A stretch of DNA of 64,000 nucleotides, taken from the NCBI GenBank assembly GCA_947396885.1, contig OX377202.1, positions 85,230,408 through 85,294,407 on the forward strand. Direction: 5' to 3'. The DNA comes from Heligmosomoides polygyrus polygyrus (taxonomy: Eukaryota; Nematoda; Chromadorea; Rhabditida; Heligmosomidae). Below the pieces are notes generated by a model, which was given only the letters and a program-made list of their open reading frames with translations, searched no databases and was not told the DNA's origin. The translations under genes and the position numbers were made by a program. Shown here in pieces: positions 12,276-24,700 of the stretch (position 1 is the first letter of the stretch; every line of letters begins with the position of its first letter).

Positions 12276-13200
12276 CGGCACGAAACTTCAGCCCTGGGGG
12301 TAATCGAGGTCGCTGAACTCGAATTTGAAGTCGACCAATCGATATTGATCGATATTATCGATTTTTTGAGGATGGCGCTCAAGTGGCGCGAAACTTTGGC
12401 CCTGGGGGTAATCGAGGTCGCTGAACTCGAATTTGAAGTCGACCAATCGATATCGATCGATATTATCGATTTTTTGAGGATGGCGTTTAAGCGGCGCGAA
12501 ACTTCGGCCCCTGGGGGTAATCGAGGTCGCTGAACTCGAATTTGAAGTCGACCAATCGATATCGATCAATATTATCGATTTTTTAAGGATGGCGTTCAAG
12601 CGGCGCGAAACTTCGGCCCTGGGGGTAATCGAGGTCGCTGAACACGAATCTGAAGTCGACCGATCGATATCGATCAATATTATCGATTTTTTGAGGATGG
12701 CGTTCAAGCGGCGCGAAACTTCGGCCCTGGGGGTAATCGAGGTCGCTGAACACGAATCTGAAGTCGACCGATCGATATCGATCAATATTATCGATTTTTT
12801 TGAGGATTTTGTTCAGGCGGCACGAAACTTCAGCCCTGGGGGTAATCGAGGTCGCTGAACACGAATCTGAAGTCGACCAATCGATATCGATCGATATTAT
12901 CGATTTTTTGAGGATAGCGTTCAAGCTGCGCTAAACTTCGGCCCTGGGGGTAATCGAGGTCGCTGAACACGAATCTGAAGTCGACCGATCGATATCGATC
13001 AATATTATCGATTTTTTTGAGGATTTTGTTCAGGCGGCACGAAACTTCAGCCCTGGGGGTAATCGAGGTCGCTGAACACGAATCTGAAGTCGACCAATCG
13101 ATATCGATCGATATTATCGATTTTTTGAGGATAGCGTTCAAGCGGCGCTAAACTTCGGCCCTGGGGGTAATCGAGGTCGCTGAACACGAATCTGAAGTTT
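12276..13200. repeat. 108-bp satellite, about 8.5 copies
   Basis: Unit of 108-109 bp containing GAAACTTCGGCCCTGGGGGT, then TCGAGGTCGCTGAAC, then GAAGTCGACCGATCGATATC and ATTATCGATTTTTTGAGGAT. Starts recur at 12391, 12499, 12608, 12716 and 12825. A single related unit sits at about 60010-60100 next to 41-bp repeats. Confidence 0.95.
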
Positions 13201-13322
13201 GTTTTTGAGGTATGAAGGTCTAAAAGTTGGGAAAAGAAGATGGTCGGAGTGTTCTCTTCTCGGGGTTTGGGGGCGAAGCCCCCAACCAGTCGGAGGCGGC
13301 CGCTAGGCCGCTGAACGACTGG

Positions 13323-13794
13323 TTGTTAATAAAATAGCGAACATGAAACATGATGATTTTTTCCAAACTGCAGCCCTCAAACACCAGAGGCAGTCGCGAT
13401 AAGCTTTTTCATGGAAAGGCACGTTCTTCCGCTAGGCAGCACTTTTTTGTAAACCGAGCGGGCTCTAAGTACGCACGCCTGATCAAAAACAAAATACTCC
13501 CTAATTTTGTTTCCGCATTTCTGAAATTCGTTAGGAAAGCCCTCCGATTAGAATCTGCCGATTCTCGATGTGTCTATGTTGTATCGTTACGTACGAAGTC
13601 GCTCCCGTCGCTGCAGTCGCGTAGTATGAACAAGTACCTGTGTTCGAAAGAGGTACTACAGCTTATTAAATAGAACGGACCCCAAAATAAATGTCCGTCA
13701 AGGAAAATATCTAATCCCTTGGTAATTGTAATCACAAAGCGAAAAGACAAAGTGAAGATGTTTTACACTTTTGTTCATGCCGGGAGCGGCTGTT
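13323..13794. other. No gene recognised
   Basis: AT-rich; a fragment of the GGGCCTGTTCATACTTCG MITE family is visible around 13596-13635 (GAAGTCGCTCCCGTCGC then GTAGTATGAACA). No gene seen. Confidence 0.4.
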
Positions 13795-14130
13795 ATTTGC
13801 AATCGAAGCTCCTGCACCAAGCGGAACTCGAACCCGCATCTTCCGCTTTTTGGGAAGCGGTGCTACGCCCTACACCATCTGAGATGATTGATCAAACGGA
13901 ACATCCATGATATCTTCACATCTTCCTAGCAACGACATGTCAGTACTTACCCGTGATATCGGCATGCTGGTAGGTGCTGATAGGTGGTTGCTGAGAAGAC
14001 AGGAAGACATCGCGGATGTTCTGTTCGATCAAGAGCGCTAATGGTGTAGGGCGTAGTATCGCTGTCAGGAAAGCAGAAGTTTCGAGTTCGGGTCCCGCCT
14101 GGTGCAAGGGTTTTAATAGCAACCAAGCAT
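13795..14130. repeat. Inverted pair of tRNA-like units (foldback SINE, family S2)
   Basis: Two tRNA-like units face each other head to head. Minus-strand unit about 13830-13890 (reverse complement has ATGGTGTAGGGCGTAGCACC and the B box GGTTCGAGTTCC); plus-strand unit about 14040-14105 (ATGGTGTAGGGCGTAGTATC, B-box region GAGTTCGGGTCCC). Each is followed outwards by a shared non-tRNA tail related to TTTTGATCGCAACAAAACAT. The clover-leaf is imperfect, so these are repeats with Pol III promoter relics rather than working tRNA genes. Confidence 0.65.
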
Positions 14131-14202
14131 CCATCTAACTAGCTATGAATTTAATAGGAACTGCATGTAGAGCATACAGCTAACATTCTTTCATTCGTTT
14201 AG

Positions 14203-15304
14203 AATTGAAGTTGCTATCATACTTAACGACGTCGTCATCAACGTGAAGAGAGGGGTTTGGCAGGGAAATACCATATCCCCGAAGCTCTTCAGCGCCACCC
14301 TCGGAAACGTCATGCGCGAACTAGAATGGGAAGACATGGGAGTGAAGGTCGACGGCCAGCAGCTGCACCATCTGCGCTTCGCTGACGACGTCGACCTCAT
14401 AACACCGAGCATCAGCCAGGCGGAGCGAATGCTGGCCGACTTCGATCATGTATATGGGAACGTTGGACTGCAGCTGAATCTTACGAAGACGATGTTCATG
14501 AGGAACGGACAAGTTTCTGGTGCCCCATTCTCGCTCAACGGAACGAACATCTCCGAATGCTCCAGCTACGTCTATCTTGGTCGCAAAGTCAATATGGCCA
14601 ACGACCTAGCACCAGAATTGAGCAGGAGGAAACGAGCTGCTTTGGGAGCTTTCAAGAGCGTCGAAGAAATCGCAAAGAAGACGAAGAACGTCCGACTCCG
14701 TGCCCACCTATTCGACTCTACCGTTCTTCTTGCCCTAACATACGCCTAAGAGACCTGGGCTATACGAAAGCAGGATGAACACGCGATCAGCGTCGCGCAG
14801 CGTGGAATCGAGAGAACGATGCTCGGAGTGGCACGACTCACGCAAGTGAGAGAAGGCCTCCGGAGTTCCGAGCTTCGCCGACGTTCGAAGATCAGAGACG
14901 CTGTCACGTGGGGCAAGTGTCGAAAATTAGGTGGGCCGGCCACGTAATGCGCTTCGCTGACACCCGCTGAACGAGAGCCATTACCGACTGGATTCCGCGT
15001 GATGTCAAGAGAACACCTGGGCGCCCACCAACACGTTGGTCGGACTTCTTCGTGAAAGCCCTGAACGACCTATATGACGCTCTTTGTGTCCCTCGAGCGA
15101 GGAGAATCCATTGGAGCACTCTGGCACGCGAGAGGGAGAATGGAGACGCTGCTGGCACCCGCTCGAGCAAGTCGATGATCAACGGGACGACAGGTGATAC
15201 AGGTGATCCTACTTATATGGCTTTACTCCTTTTCCACAAAACCCAATCTTCAGCGGAGTCAGGCCAAATACAGTATGTAAGTAAATAAATAAATAAATAA
15301 ATAA
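14203..15304 (+). pseudogene. 5'-truncated RTE-type non-LTR retrotransposon (reverse transcriptase C-terminus)
   Basis: The open part (14243-14749, 168 codons) reads as the palm of a non-LTR reverse transcriptase: GVWQGNTISPKLFSATL, then LHHLRFADDVDLIT with the catalytic FADD, then GLQLNLTKTMFM and the thumb-like region AELSRRKRAALGAF. A stop at 14747-14749 interrupts it and the homology continues in frame (ETWAIRKQDEHAISV ...) through more lesions to about 15180. It ends in an (AAAT)n tract at 15283-15304, the usual kind of simple tail for RTE elements. Endonuclease and the first RT motifs are absent: a dead, 5'-truncated insertion. Confidence 0.85.
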
Positions 15305-15718
15305 AGTTGTCACAGTTGGTCTGGTCACCGGGGTGACCCACAAGGAATTCTTGTGTAGGTTTCTGTGTCGCGTCAGAAATTGCTCATTGTTTTATCCAAC
15401 CAGTGCATAAAACAATTTATTCGACAGATAAAACACGACCTTTAAAAACCTGGACAACATGTGAGGAGGACAACATCCATACAACGTGAACCAGTTCCTC
15501 CCATCGCTACTCGTACATGCAAGGCTGTGATAAGAGCATGGACTATAAGACGAGACCTCTATATACATTAGTACGTTAGCTTCGAAACCGACAAACCATT
15601 AAACGAACGAATCAGTAAACGAACTGCTGCCTATCGTTAGTATCAGAAGGAGACAGTGTCCATGAAGAAATGATGGCACATACGTGGCGACTCGCGGGTT
15701 AGAGCCTCTGCATATCCT
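15305..15718. other. Downstream flank of the HSDL2-like gene
   Basis: No open frame of note. On the minus strand an AATAAA lies at 15416-15421, about 300 bp past the stop codon, and could be the poly(A) signal; this is inference. Confidence 0.35.
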
Positions 15719-18700
15719 CTAGAGCTTGCTCTTGTTCAGCTTCTTTAGCAAGCCTTCCAGCTTCATGGCTTTCGGGAGATCGCCCTTGATCTTCAGTTTC
15801 TTCGCCATGAATGCGTTTGTCGGAGAAACCTTGCCAGTGAATATTGGCGCAAAATCTGTCGCTGCCACTGTGAATCTAAATATCAAGTGTTTTGTTCCAG
15901 AAATTTTCTGATTGTGAGTAGTTTAGATGTTTTCTCTCCGTGATGCCTGGTAAACCACTACTATTCGCACGCGAGCGCAGCAGTCTAGAATCACTCTTCA
16001 AAACTGACGGTCCTGGAGGGGTGAAACTAGGGCTGGGGGTTTTATACTCCCGCTGCAGCGCGACTCCCGCGCTGCTCACCGAAGGCTAGTCAGCTGCTGG
16101 TCCAGGCGCCGCGCTACGCCCATTCATTCTGCGGCTCGGTTCGCCAAATGCAGTACCCCAAAGTTCCTCTAAGATGAGCCGTATTAGGGAGCGTTTAGTG
16201 TGCACGCGACGCGCGATGTGCTCTACTGATAATCTCCCTGAAGGCTTTAACTCAGTGTATTTCGTCCTCCGGTAGGGTCAGGTAGCCGCTGCAGCCGTCC
16301 CAGCAGAGCCGCGACCTACAACCTGCACCGCCCCACTCTGCAAACAAGCTGTGAAGTATAGCTCGGACGGATGGGACTATAGCGAAGGCTTCTACGAAAG
16401 GAGCATAGGTGCGTGTTGATCTCCTCAACTCACTTCACATCAGCAGTGTCATCGCCCTTCTCAGTAATTGATCCATCACCGTTCTTGAGATCCAAGGATA
16501 CCTTCATCTCTTTATCCCCTGTAAACAAGTCGTGTTAATACGCTCTCACTTTGACCATTTATAAGATCTAAACAAGAAAGGCGTACCAGTAAGGGTGAAC
16601 TCATATGAGGCCTGCATCTTGTCGACGATTTCTTTGGAAAGCATTTTCTTCATGTTCGCTAGAATAGTTGTAATATCCTCTTCTATAGCCGCCTGGAAAA
16701 GTACCTCTTATAGAGCGTTATTTAAAGGCTATCGGTGTACATCTCTGAAGTATACCTTCTTCAGCGAGGAAATGCTTTTAGCCCTTTCAGGCGTCTGTGG
16801 GAACGTCTCCGGAAAGTTTCCTATGTCCGGAATGAAAAAGTCGGCCGTTAGTGTAGCATCTGAGAGAGTGTGTTCAGATATGTAATGCACAACAAGGGAT
16901 CGGAACGCGCACCTGGATCCATCGCGTATTTCTTGAAGTCAGTCACACCTTCCGCTCTCAACACCTCTTCGTCGATGGCAAAGTTTCCTGTGTACTCTCT
17001 GCTGTTCTTTGAAAGCACCGCGTACGCAGCGTCAGCCATGATGTCGGCCTTAATATAAACGCTTGCAGAAAGCGAAACCGGTGAAGTTTTTAAAAGAATC
17101 CAAGGATCTATCCTAGTTGGGGAGGGGGGGGGGGGGGAGAGGAACATAACTAAGAATTATGCAACAAATTGACTTGGGATTCATGCAGTGGGTTCTACAG
17201 GACAAAATAAGAGCTGAAAAATTCACAAAAAAGGCAACAAAAATTACAACAAAAACAAAATTTCACTACGGGTAAGCTATGTGCGCCCTCACCTTGGCGA
17301 ATCCTGGTTATAACATATCAGGCGGCGGTCAGCACATCGTATGCGGCTTTACATGTCCCTCACACTACGATAGATCCCGACTATAGCATGTCCGGTGGCG
17401 GTCAACTGTGTTTGAATACGCCTTGCACGACGGGACGTCTTTACACCCGCGGGTATTTCTTTGTTTCTTGTTTGATCGTTGGTTTGTTTGTTTGCTTTTT
17501 GGGTCCTATTCTGTTTTCTAGAAGCCGCTTCGTAAATCCCAACTCAATTGGTTGCGTAATTTTTAGCTTAGTCAACGACTAGGATAGATCTGAATGCAAA
17601 ACAGGGCTTCAATGGGATTGCTCATACCTCGCGACGAGAGCGATTGGTCGGTCAGGCAAATCAAACATACCGATTTTTTGCTGGACGACTTCGGCAAAAA
17701 TCGGTACGTATGGTTTTCTGGAAGACCGATCGCTCCCGTCGCTCCTGTTGCGAAGCATAAACGGGCCCAATATTCTCTCATGTATCCCTTATGCCTATGA
17801 TATACCATTTTCATGTCGAACTGAACACTTTCCAAATCAAATTGAACACTTTTCAAACCAAATTAGGCATTTTTCTAATCAAATTGGACACTTTTCAAGT
17901 CAAATTGGACACTCTTCTAGGCTAACCTAAGACTTTTCAAATCAAGGCGAACTCTTCCAAATCGAAATGAGCTTCTACTACATTGAACTAGGGACCCTCC
18001 AAAAATGTTAGAATAATTTTTTGTTTAAGGAAAATTTTAGTACTTTAGTATTTAGTATCATAATTTGAAATTTTATAAAAATTTTATTTTTCGAGGAAAA
18101 ACAATGATTCAAAACTTGTTTTGAAGAGCAGGCAGGCGACCATTTTATATTGTCAAAACAGATTTCGCGCCATGCCCCCGTCCGAAGCTTTGCGATTTTA
18201 ATTCGATTGATAGCAAAATTTCTATTTGCATGCTGTTTCACACCTACAAGCAAAAAAAATTGTGCAACATGAACAATTGTAAAAAAACACATGTCCTTAC
18301 TGCATTTAAGCAGTAGCTGGAGTAGACAAAATCCAAAAAAAAGTTCTTCTAAGTTTTCCTTGGGCTAAAAATTATTCTAACCATCTTGGAAAGTCTTCAG
18401 TGTAATTTGTAAAAATCTCTTTCGAATTAGAAGACGTTCAATTTGACTTCACAGTTCATAGGCCAGCTTAGAAGTGTCCAATTTGGTTTGAAGTGTCCAA
18501 CGCGACGTGATAATAGTATATACTCCCGCGGGAGTGTCCGCGGCGCGTCCGCGGACGGTCGTCGTCGACCAGGGACGCGGCCCACGTACAATTGGAGCGC
18601 GTTTTTGACGCCGGACTTTTCAATTGTTAAGGAGTTTTTTAGCATAAGCAAAAGAAAGTAGTAAAGATGGTAGTAAAGACCTACAGTTTCTTGAAGACCA

Positions 18701-21700
18701 TCTCAGCAAAAGAAATCGCCACCTACCTTTCGCGATCCTGATGCACCACTTCCCGCAGATAACATATCCATGGCAGCTGTCCAGATCGCTGAAAGACACT
18801 AACGCTGCATCAAATCTTGTTTAGGATTCCACGAGATCAACTAAAAACTTTTTAGGCTTAGATGTCTGCTTGCTAAGGTTGAGGATAAGAAGGATACTCT
18901 TCGAAACTCGCAAAAAAAAAAATCAAACAGAAAGAAATCTACTATCCATGCAGACAGAAATTTTGCCGTCAATCGAAAAAAATCGTGAAGTCTTGGACGA
19001 TAGCATTTCTCAATCTCATCTCTTGGCAGTAAAAAATGCCGCTTCCCTGCTCCTTGAAACTATCTTTAAAACTTGATGTCAGTTTTTTACTATGTGCCGT
19101 TCGAGGTTTTATGGTGGTTAATTACCAGACCTGAGTTTATCCCTCCTTGAGTGGGCTTTCAGGAGTGATTTCTCTAAGGCCACGTTTATACTTCCGACGC
19201 CGAGCGACGCGACGGCATGTAAAGAGACAAATTGATCGATCGCCTCGTTCAATCAATATGGCCTCTGTGCATGGCGTCGCGTCGCTCGGCGTCGAAGTAT
19301 AAACGGGGCCTAAGGAAGCGTTTAGCGTACAGACCACGCCCGACGCGATGATAAGCACCCATATTGATGCATAGCGTCGCGCGATCGATATGGGAGTATA
19401 CCATATCATCGCATCGCGTGCACACTGAGCCATCCCTAAGGAATCGGAACCGCTAGAGTGAGGATAGCGTTTGGTGGGGTAAATCGTATATCTAGAGGTC
19501 TGGTAACTAAAGACCCACCATAACAACCTCGAACGGCACATAGCAAAAACAAAATACTGACAACAGTTCTTTACAATGCCGAGGTTATATAACGAGAGAA
19601 GCCACAATCTTTAAAACATTAGTTTTCCTCAAAAATTAAGAATTTGAAAAATTTCATACAATGTCCTCACTTTTTGGAAAGTGAATTAGAACATCAAAGA
19701 GAGTTGCGCTAAACATTTTCTTGAACAGAAAAAATTAGCCGATCTTTTGGAGAAATTTGAAAAACGTTCAATTCGACGTGAAAATAGTACATAACTAGTA
19801 CATAACTATGAACATTCCCAGTTAGGTCGTGATTATATCGATCAAGGAGTAGCCTAGGGCCTATTCATGCTCCACGACGGGAGCGACGGCAGCGGTAGGA
19901 GCGACAAAGCAAGGCACACCTATTGATTTTTCCCAGGCAACGGCCCTCACTGAGGCCTATGTTATACTTCGGCGACGCTGTTTTAGGCCTCGTCTATACT
20001 TGCGCCGCCACGCGGCGCGGCACACGATCGCCAGAGAAATCGATTTATCGCGCCGCCCGATCGATATACATATACATTCCTGCTACGCAGCAACCCGCGC
20101 AACACAGCTCGCCGACGCTTGACCACAGTATAAGCGCCCACACACACACACTTCTGCGGCAACACCGCAGCTCTATCCTTAACAATAGGGCAGGACGCAG
20201 AGCTCGCCGCCAGCGAGACTAGCACAAAACGCGGACAGAAGACAAGAAGGCGAATAGCAGCAGTAGGCCCCATCTGGAAATACTGTACCTCGCCGCCGGT
20301 AAGACTGTATACAGTCTCTCTCCTACCTAGACGAGCGACGTGACTCATCGTTTTCGCCGCCCGTCGTTCGCCGCAAAAGTATGTGGAGACTTTGACATAG
20401 GCCTGGTCGGTATGTATCGTTGGCCCTGTCGCTCACGCCTCTGCCGTCGCTCCCGTCGCGAAGTATAAACAGGCCCCTAAACGGCCCTAGCCCGCACAAG
20501 TCGCGCCGTCATGATACAGTATGACGCGCGATATTGAACATATTCAGGCTGGCTATCTCCACTTATTAAAACCGGTTCAATTAAACTCGGGAGCAACAGT
20601 ACTACAATTTGTCCCAATTTCTCTTTCTCAAACACTCACATGTCAGGGGCCACAGTGCATTCACTGCGATGTTATACTGTCGGAACTCCTCGTGCATGCC
20701 CAGCACACACATCGACATGCCGTACTTTGCCATCGTGTAGGCGACATGGTTCGAGAACCACCTCGGTTCCATCAGCAGCGGCGGTGAAATATTGAGGATA
20801 TGAGCGTTTTTGCCTTGTTTCAGATAGGGCAGGCAAACTTTTGACCTGCAATCATAATGATCGACAGAATTCGCTTCAACAGCTAACGAAAATGCAGCGA
20901 AACCCACATAAGGAATGTCCCTCTGGTGTTGATCGAGTGCATGAGATCGTACCGCTTCATCTCCGTATCTTCAGTACCGGTGAGGCTGATTGCCGAGGCA
21001 TTATTGATGAGAATGTCGATTCCGCCGAATTTCTTCACAGCCGCTTCGACTGCTGTTCGAACCGACGCCTCGTCACGAACATCTACTATACATGGCAACG
21101 CTTTTCCGCCAGCCTAGGATGGGCTGAATCGGCCAACCTAACCGCACAAAGACAACGGAGCCTTCTCTTTCTTTCTTTTTGCATGGAAAACAACAGGCGA
21201 CAGAAAGGTGACGTTCAAAATAACATCTCCACAGCATTAATACGGAATTTTTCTTAACAATTTAACCCGCAATGCCTAAGCGGCCTGGAAAATCGTTGTC
21301 TTCAGTGCTAGATCTCCCGTTTTTCCACATTTTCTGAATGGAATGGTTTTCCAGCAATGAGTCATTAAAAATATGATTCCGCGATCTGGAAAAACTCCTA
21401 GTCTCAGAATCTCTAAGGAAAATCTGGAAGGAGCAAATTATAATTATAGCAAGCTAGACTTAGGATCAATTCTAAAGGATATTCTACCTCGTAAGTGATG
21501 AGTGAAGTGTTGCTCCCAAGGGAATGTTCATACTTCGCGATGGAGCGACGGCCTGCCAGACAAATCATACCAATCAATCTTTGCTGTGCGATCGCTCGGA
21601 AAAAATGTTGATGCATTCCTGGCCGACCAATTGCTCCTGTTGCTCCCGTCACGAAGTATGAACAGGATGAATGCACGTCGACTATTTACCTACCACGATA

Positions 21701-24700
21701 CGCAGCCTTGCAGACCATACATCATGTGCGTTTCGCGCATACATTCCTCCTTATGAGTACATGTCGACGAACGATGTATGAATAGCGACCCTTTTCTCTA
21801 TCATGAAAGACATACGAGGTCTGCTTACACTTGTACCCAGAGCTTTTGCCAACAAAAATATTATGAAGGACATTTTATGCCTGTGATTCTAAACCACAAC
21901 TCTAGCTGTCAACTCTGCGCCGAAGAAAACTAACCTTCTCAATCTCCTCAGCAGCCGTGTAAATAGTTCCAGGAAGCTTCGGATGAGCCGTTGCGGTCTT
22001 GGCAGCTACCACGATATTTGCGCCATCCTTAAGCAAGTTCTAGCAGCAATTTGTGGTCTCAAACACTACAGCACCACGAGATAAGCAGAGTTTTGCGACA
22101 AAACTCTTAAGATTTACAATGAAACAGAAATTTAGCGTCTACATTATAATATGCGCACAAATTCAATTTTATTTCTTTTTATTTATTTATTTGACAGTTG
22201 AATAGCTGACAGCCATCTGAATGAAAATGGATGCGACGCCGATTCGGATAATTGGTCTCGTAATTTTCCTTTTTGAACTCCGTATAAATGGATTGGACCC
22301 TACCAAAAAGGGACCATGATGGGTTAAGCTACACTACCTTTAAAAACTGGTTTATAAAGAGCTTTTTCCATGAGGTCGCACATCTTTCCTACTCTCTTCA
22401 GTTCTTTAGCTTACTCTTAGTTTTCTCTTTGTTATAACATCTTAGTATGTTGTTGTGATGTGTTCGTTGTTTGTTCTACTTCAGAGTTGTTTATTTATTT
22501 ATTTATTTATTTATTGAATACGTCACATAGACGTGCCATAGTCAAAAAACATCAGACAGGCAGAAAGTTAGAACAGAACACGTAACGCAGCTGTCTAATT
22601 GCAGACAAAATTAGTCAAGAATGGGAGAGAAAAAAAACAAAATGGAAAACTAAGGATAAAACGTAGGCAGAAAAGGGGAGGATAGAACGCTAAGACATCC
22701 CAGAGGTGAAGATCATCATCGGAACCGAGCATAATTCCTACCACTAAAATGCACCGTTTGGATAACCTGATTGGGTGCCATTACCAGACGTGGCACCGGG
22801 AGACAGGCCCAACATTACTAAACCGAATTGCAATATTATGTTAGAGAGAGAGGTAGGAAGGTTTAAGCAATCTAGCCTGTATCTGGTACGAGCTCAAGAG
22901 TGTCCTGACAGCACGACTCCGCGGAAGGTGCCAACGAAGAAGCACGTTTTTGTGCACAAGTGATACTTAAGTAATATACGTATAAATGGATTATACGAAT
23001 AATAGCATTTTTGAGGAGCATGGGTCTTACAATGATTCAGACGAGGGTGACTTCAGCAAGAGGAGATATTCACATGAATCGGATAACTGATTTCTCGGCG
23101 GACTAGAGATCAGATATCCCGTTCGGATAGGATTTCCGATCAATATTTTTTTCTGATCAAAATCAGGATGGATCATCCGAAAATCCGGTATGGTGGAAAT
23201 CTCTTTTATCTCAACCATCCTACGGTCATGCCGTTTCAAAAACGCCACAATTCGCACGATCCACTTCTCCCAGGTTTGAAAAAAAAATGATGGACAGAAA
23301 ATTATCCGAATGGGCCTAGAATACACTGCATTGTGGAAGGCCTCCAGCGGGATTTATACTCCAACCGCTGGGATTCACGTTGTTATGAAAACCGCTAATA
23401 TCGATTGGACAGCATAGGCAGTCGATATAAGTGATTTCTATACTGCATAGCCGCGCTGCGACTGAATCATAAATCTCGCCTAAGAAAATGCCAAATCCGC
23501 AGACCCCTCTCTTCCAAACCATTTTCTACTTAGAGCCTGTTTATAGACCGCAGCAGAAGCGAGTCAATAGTGCAAAGCATACGAATCGATCTATTAATTC
23601 CCAATGATCGTCTCGCAAAAATACATATGTACATACTCTTTTCCCGAGCAACCAATCGCTCCTGCCGTTTCCCTGGTGGACTATGAACAGGCCTTCAGTC
23701 AGCCAGATATGGCTGATGTGTTTGAGAAGTTATAAAATGTTTACAGTTATAAATGCTCAATGGTCAGAGACATTTGCCTCTGATAGTAATACCTACGACG
23801 TCGAGTAAGGCGTTCGCTGATAACACCTATTCAGTCCGACAGCCGTCTGGCACGACGATTCCATAGTTCTGCAGTTTATGTACTGGCAATCCTTTTTGCT
23901 AACACGGAAGGATCTCGGGCATATGTCTGCACGACGAAAATAGATTCCATGGTGAGAAACTCCTCCTCCCCCCCCCCCCCCCTCTTAAATAGTAATAAAG
24001 AGCATTCGTTGAGGTTGCGAAGTCCTTAAACCTACATACCGAGTTAGGGGTCTTGACATTTATCACGTAATCGCACGATATCACAAGGTAAACCTTCCTA
24101 AAAATCGAGTAAGAAAGGATAAGAAACGGCGCTATTCAATCCCCTTTAGGATGCGCCACACACTCTACCTCTATGGGATGTCGTAAAGGCGATTTGAATG
24201 CGTATTTGGCCACGATGGCCGTACCAATTGACCAAGACCGAGGGGATGGAAGGTTTAGTTGGCCTGGGCGGGAAATCCGAACCAGGAACCTGATATCGGG
24301 TGCACGCGACAGCCGGCAGCACCTCCTCCAACTGCGCTACACGCTTCCCAACACATGAAGGAAATTTTTTTTAAATACTGCAATTTCAAGGAATCAAGCA
24401 TCTGACCTGTGTCTATGAAGCAGTACTTCTGTTTTTTAGCATATTTGATATTCGAGGGCGTTCTCTTGTGGGTCTGCGATTTCAGACTAGTAGTAAACTT
24501 TTAGAGGCCCTAACCCGGTAAGTTCAAGGACAAAAATAGAACATCGCAATCGCACGATCGTGAAAGGCAATACCTTCCAGACGTCTAATACCGGGCTGTC
24601 CAATAATTCCTGTCCGAAAATTTTCACAGTTCTATAATTTTCCTTAGAAGTTTATAATATCAGACAAGTGTAAAAACCTTCTAAAAGGTTCTCCAGAGTT

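Larger units (their letters stand above)
11130..13322 (+). mobile_element. Candidate non-autonomous Helitron, 2.2 kb, built of two tandem arrays
   Basis: Begins A|TCCTACTATATATAAAGG, which is a typical Helitron 5' end (TC plus a TATATA-like stretch), and can end at CTGG|T (13319-13322, fits CTRR|T) 7 nt after a 6-bp GC hairpin with a GCTA loop (13296-13311). A second perfect hairpin lies just upstream (TTGGGGGC / GCCCCCAA with a GAA loop, about 13266-13284). No target duplication is visible, as expected for Helitrons. There is no Rep/helicase. Almost the entire body is a 41-bp array followed by a 108-bp array. The Helitron call rests on termini only. Confidence 0.55.

Noticed and set aside
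11180..12382. 400-codon open frame and overlapping long frames on the minus strand
   Set aside because: They are the translation of the 41-bp minisatellite in different frames; there is no unique sequence, no start context and no homology.
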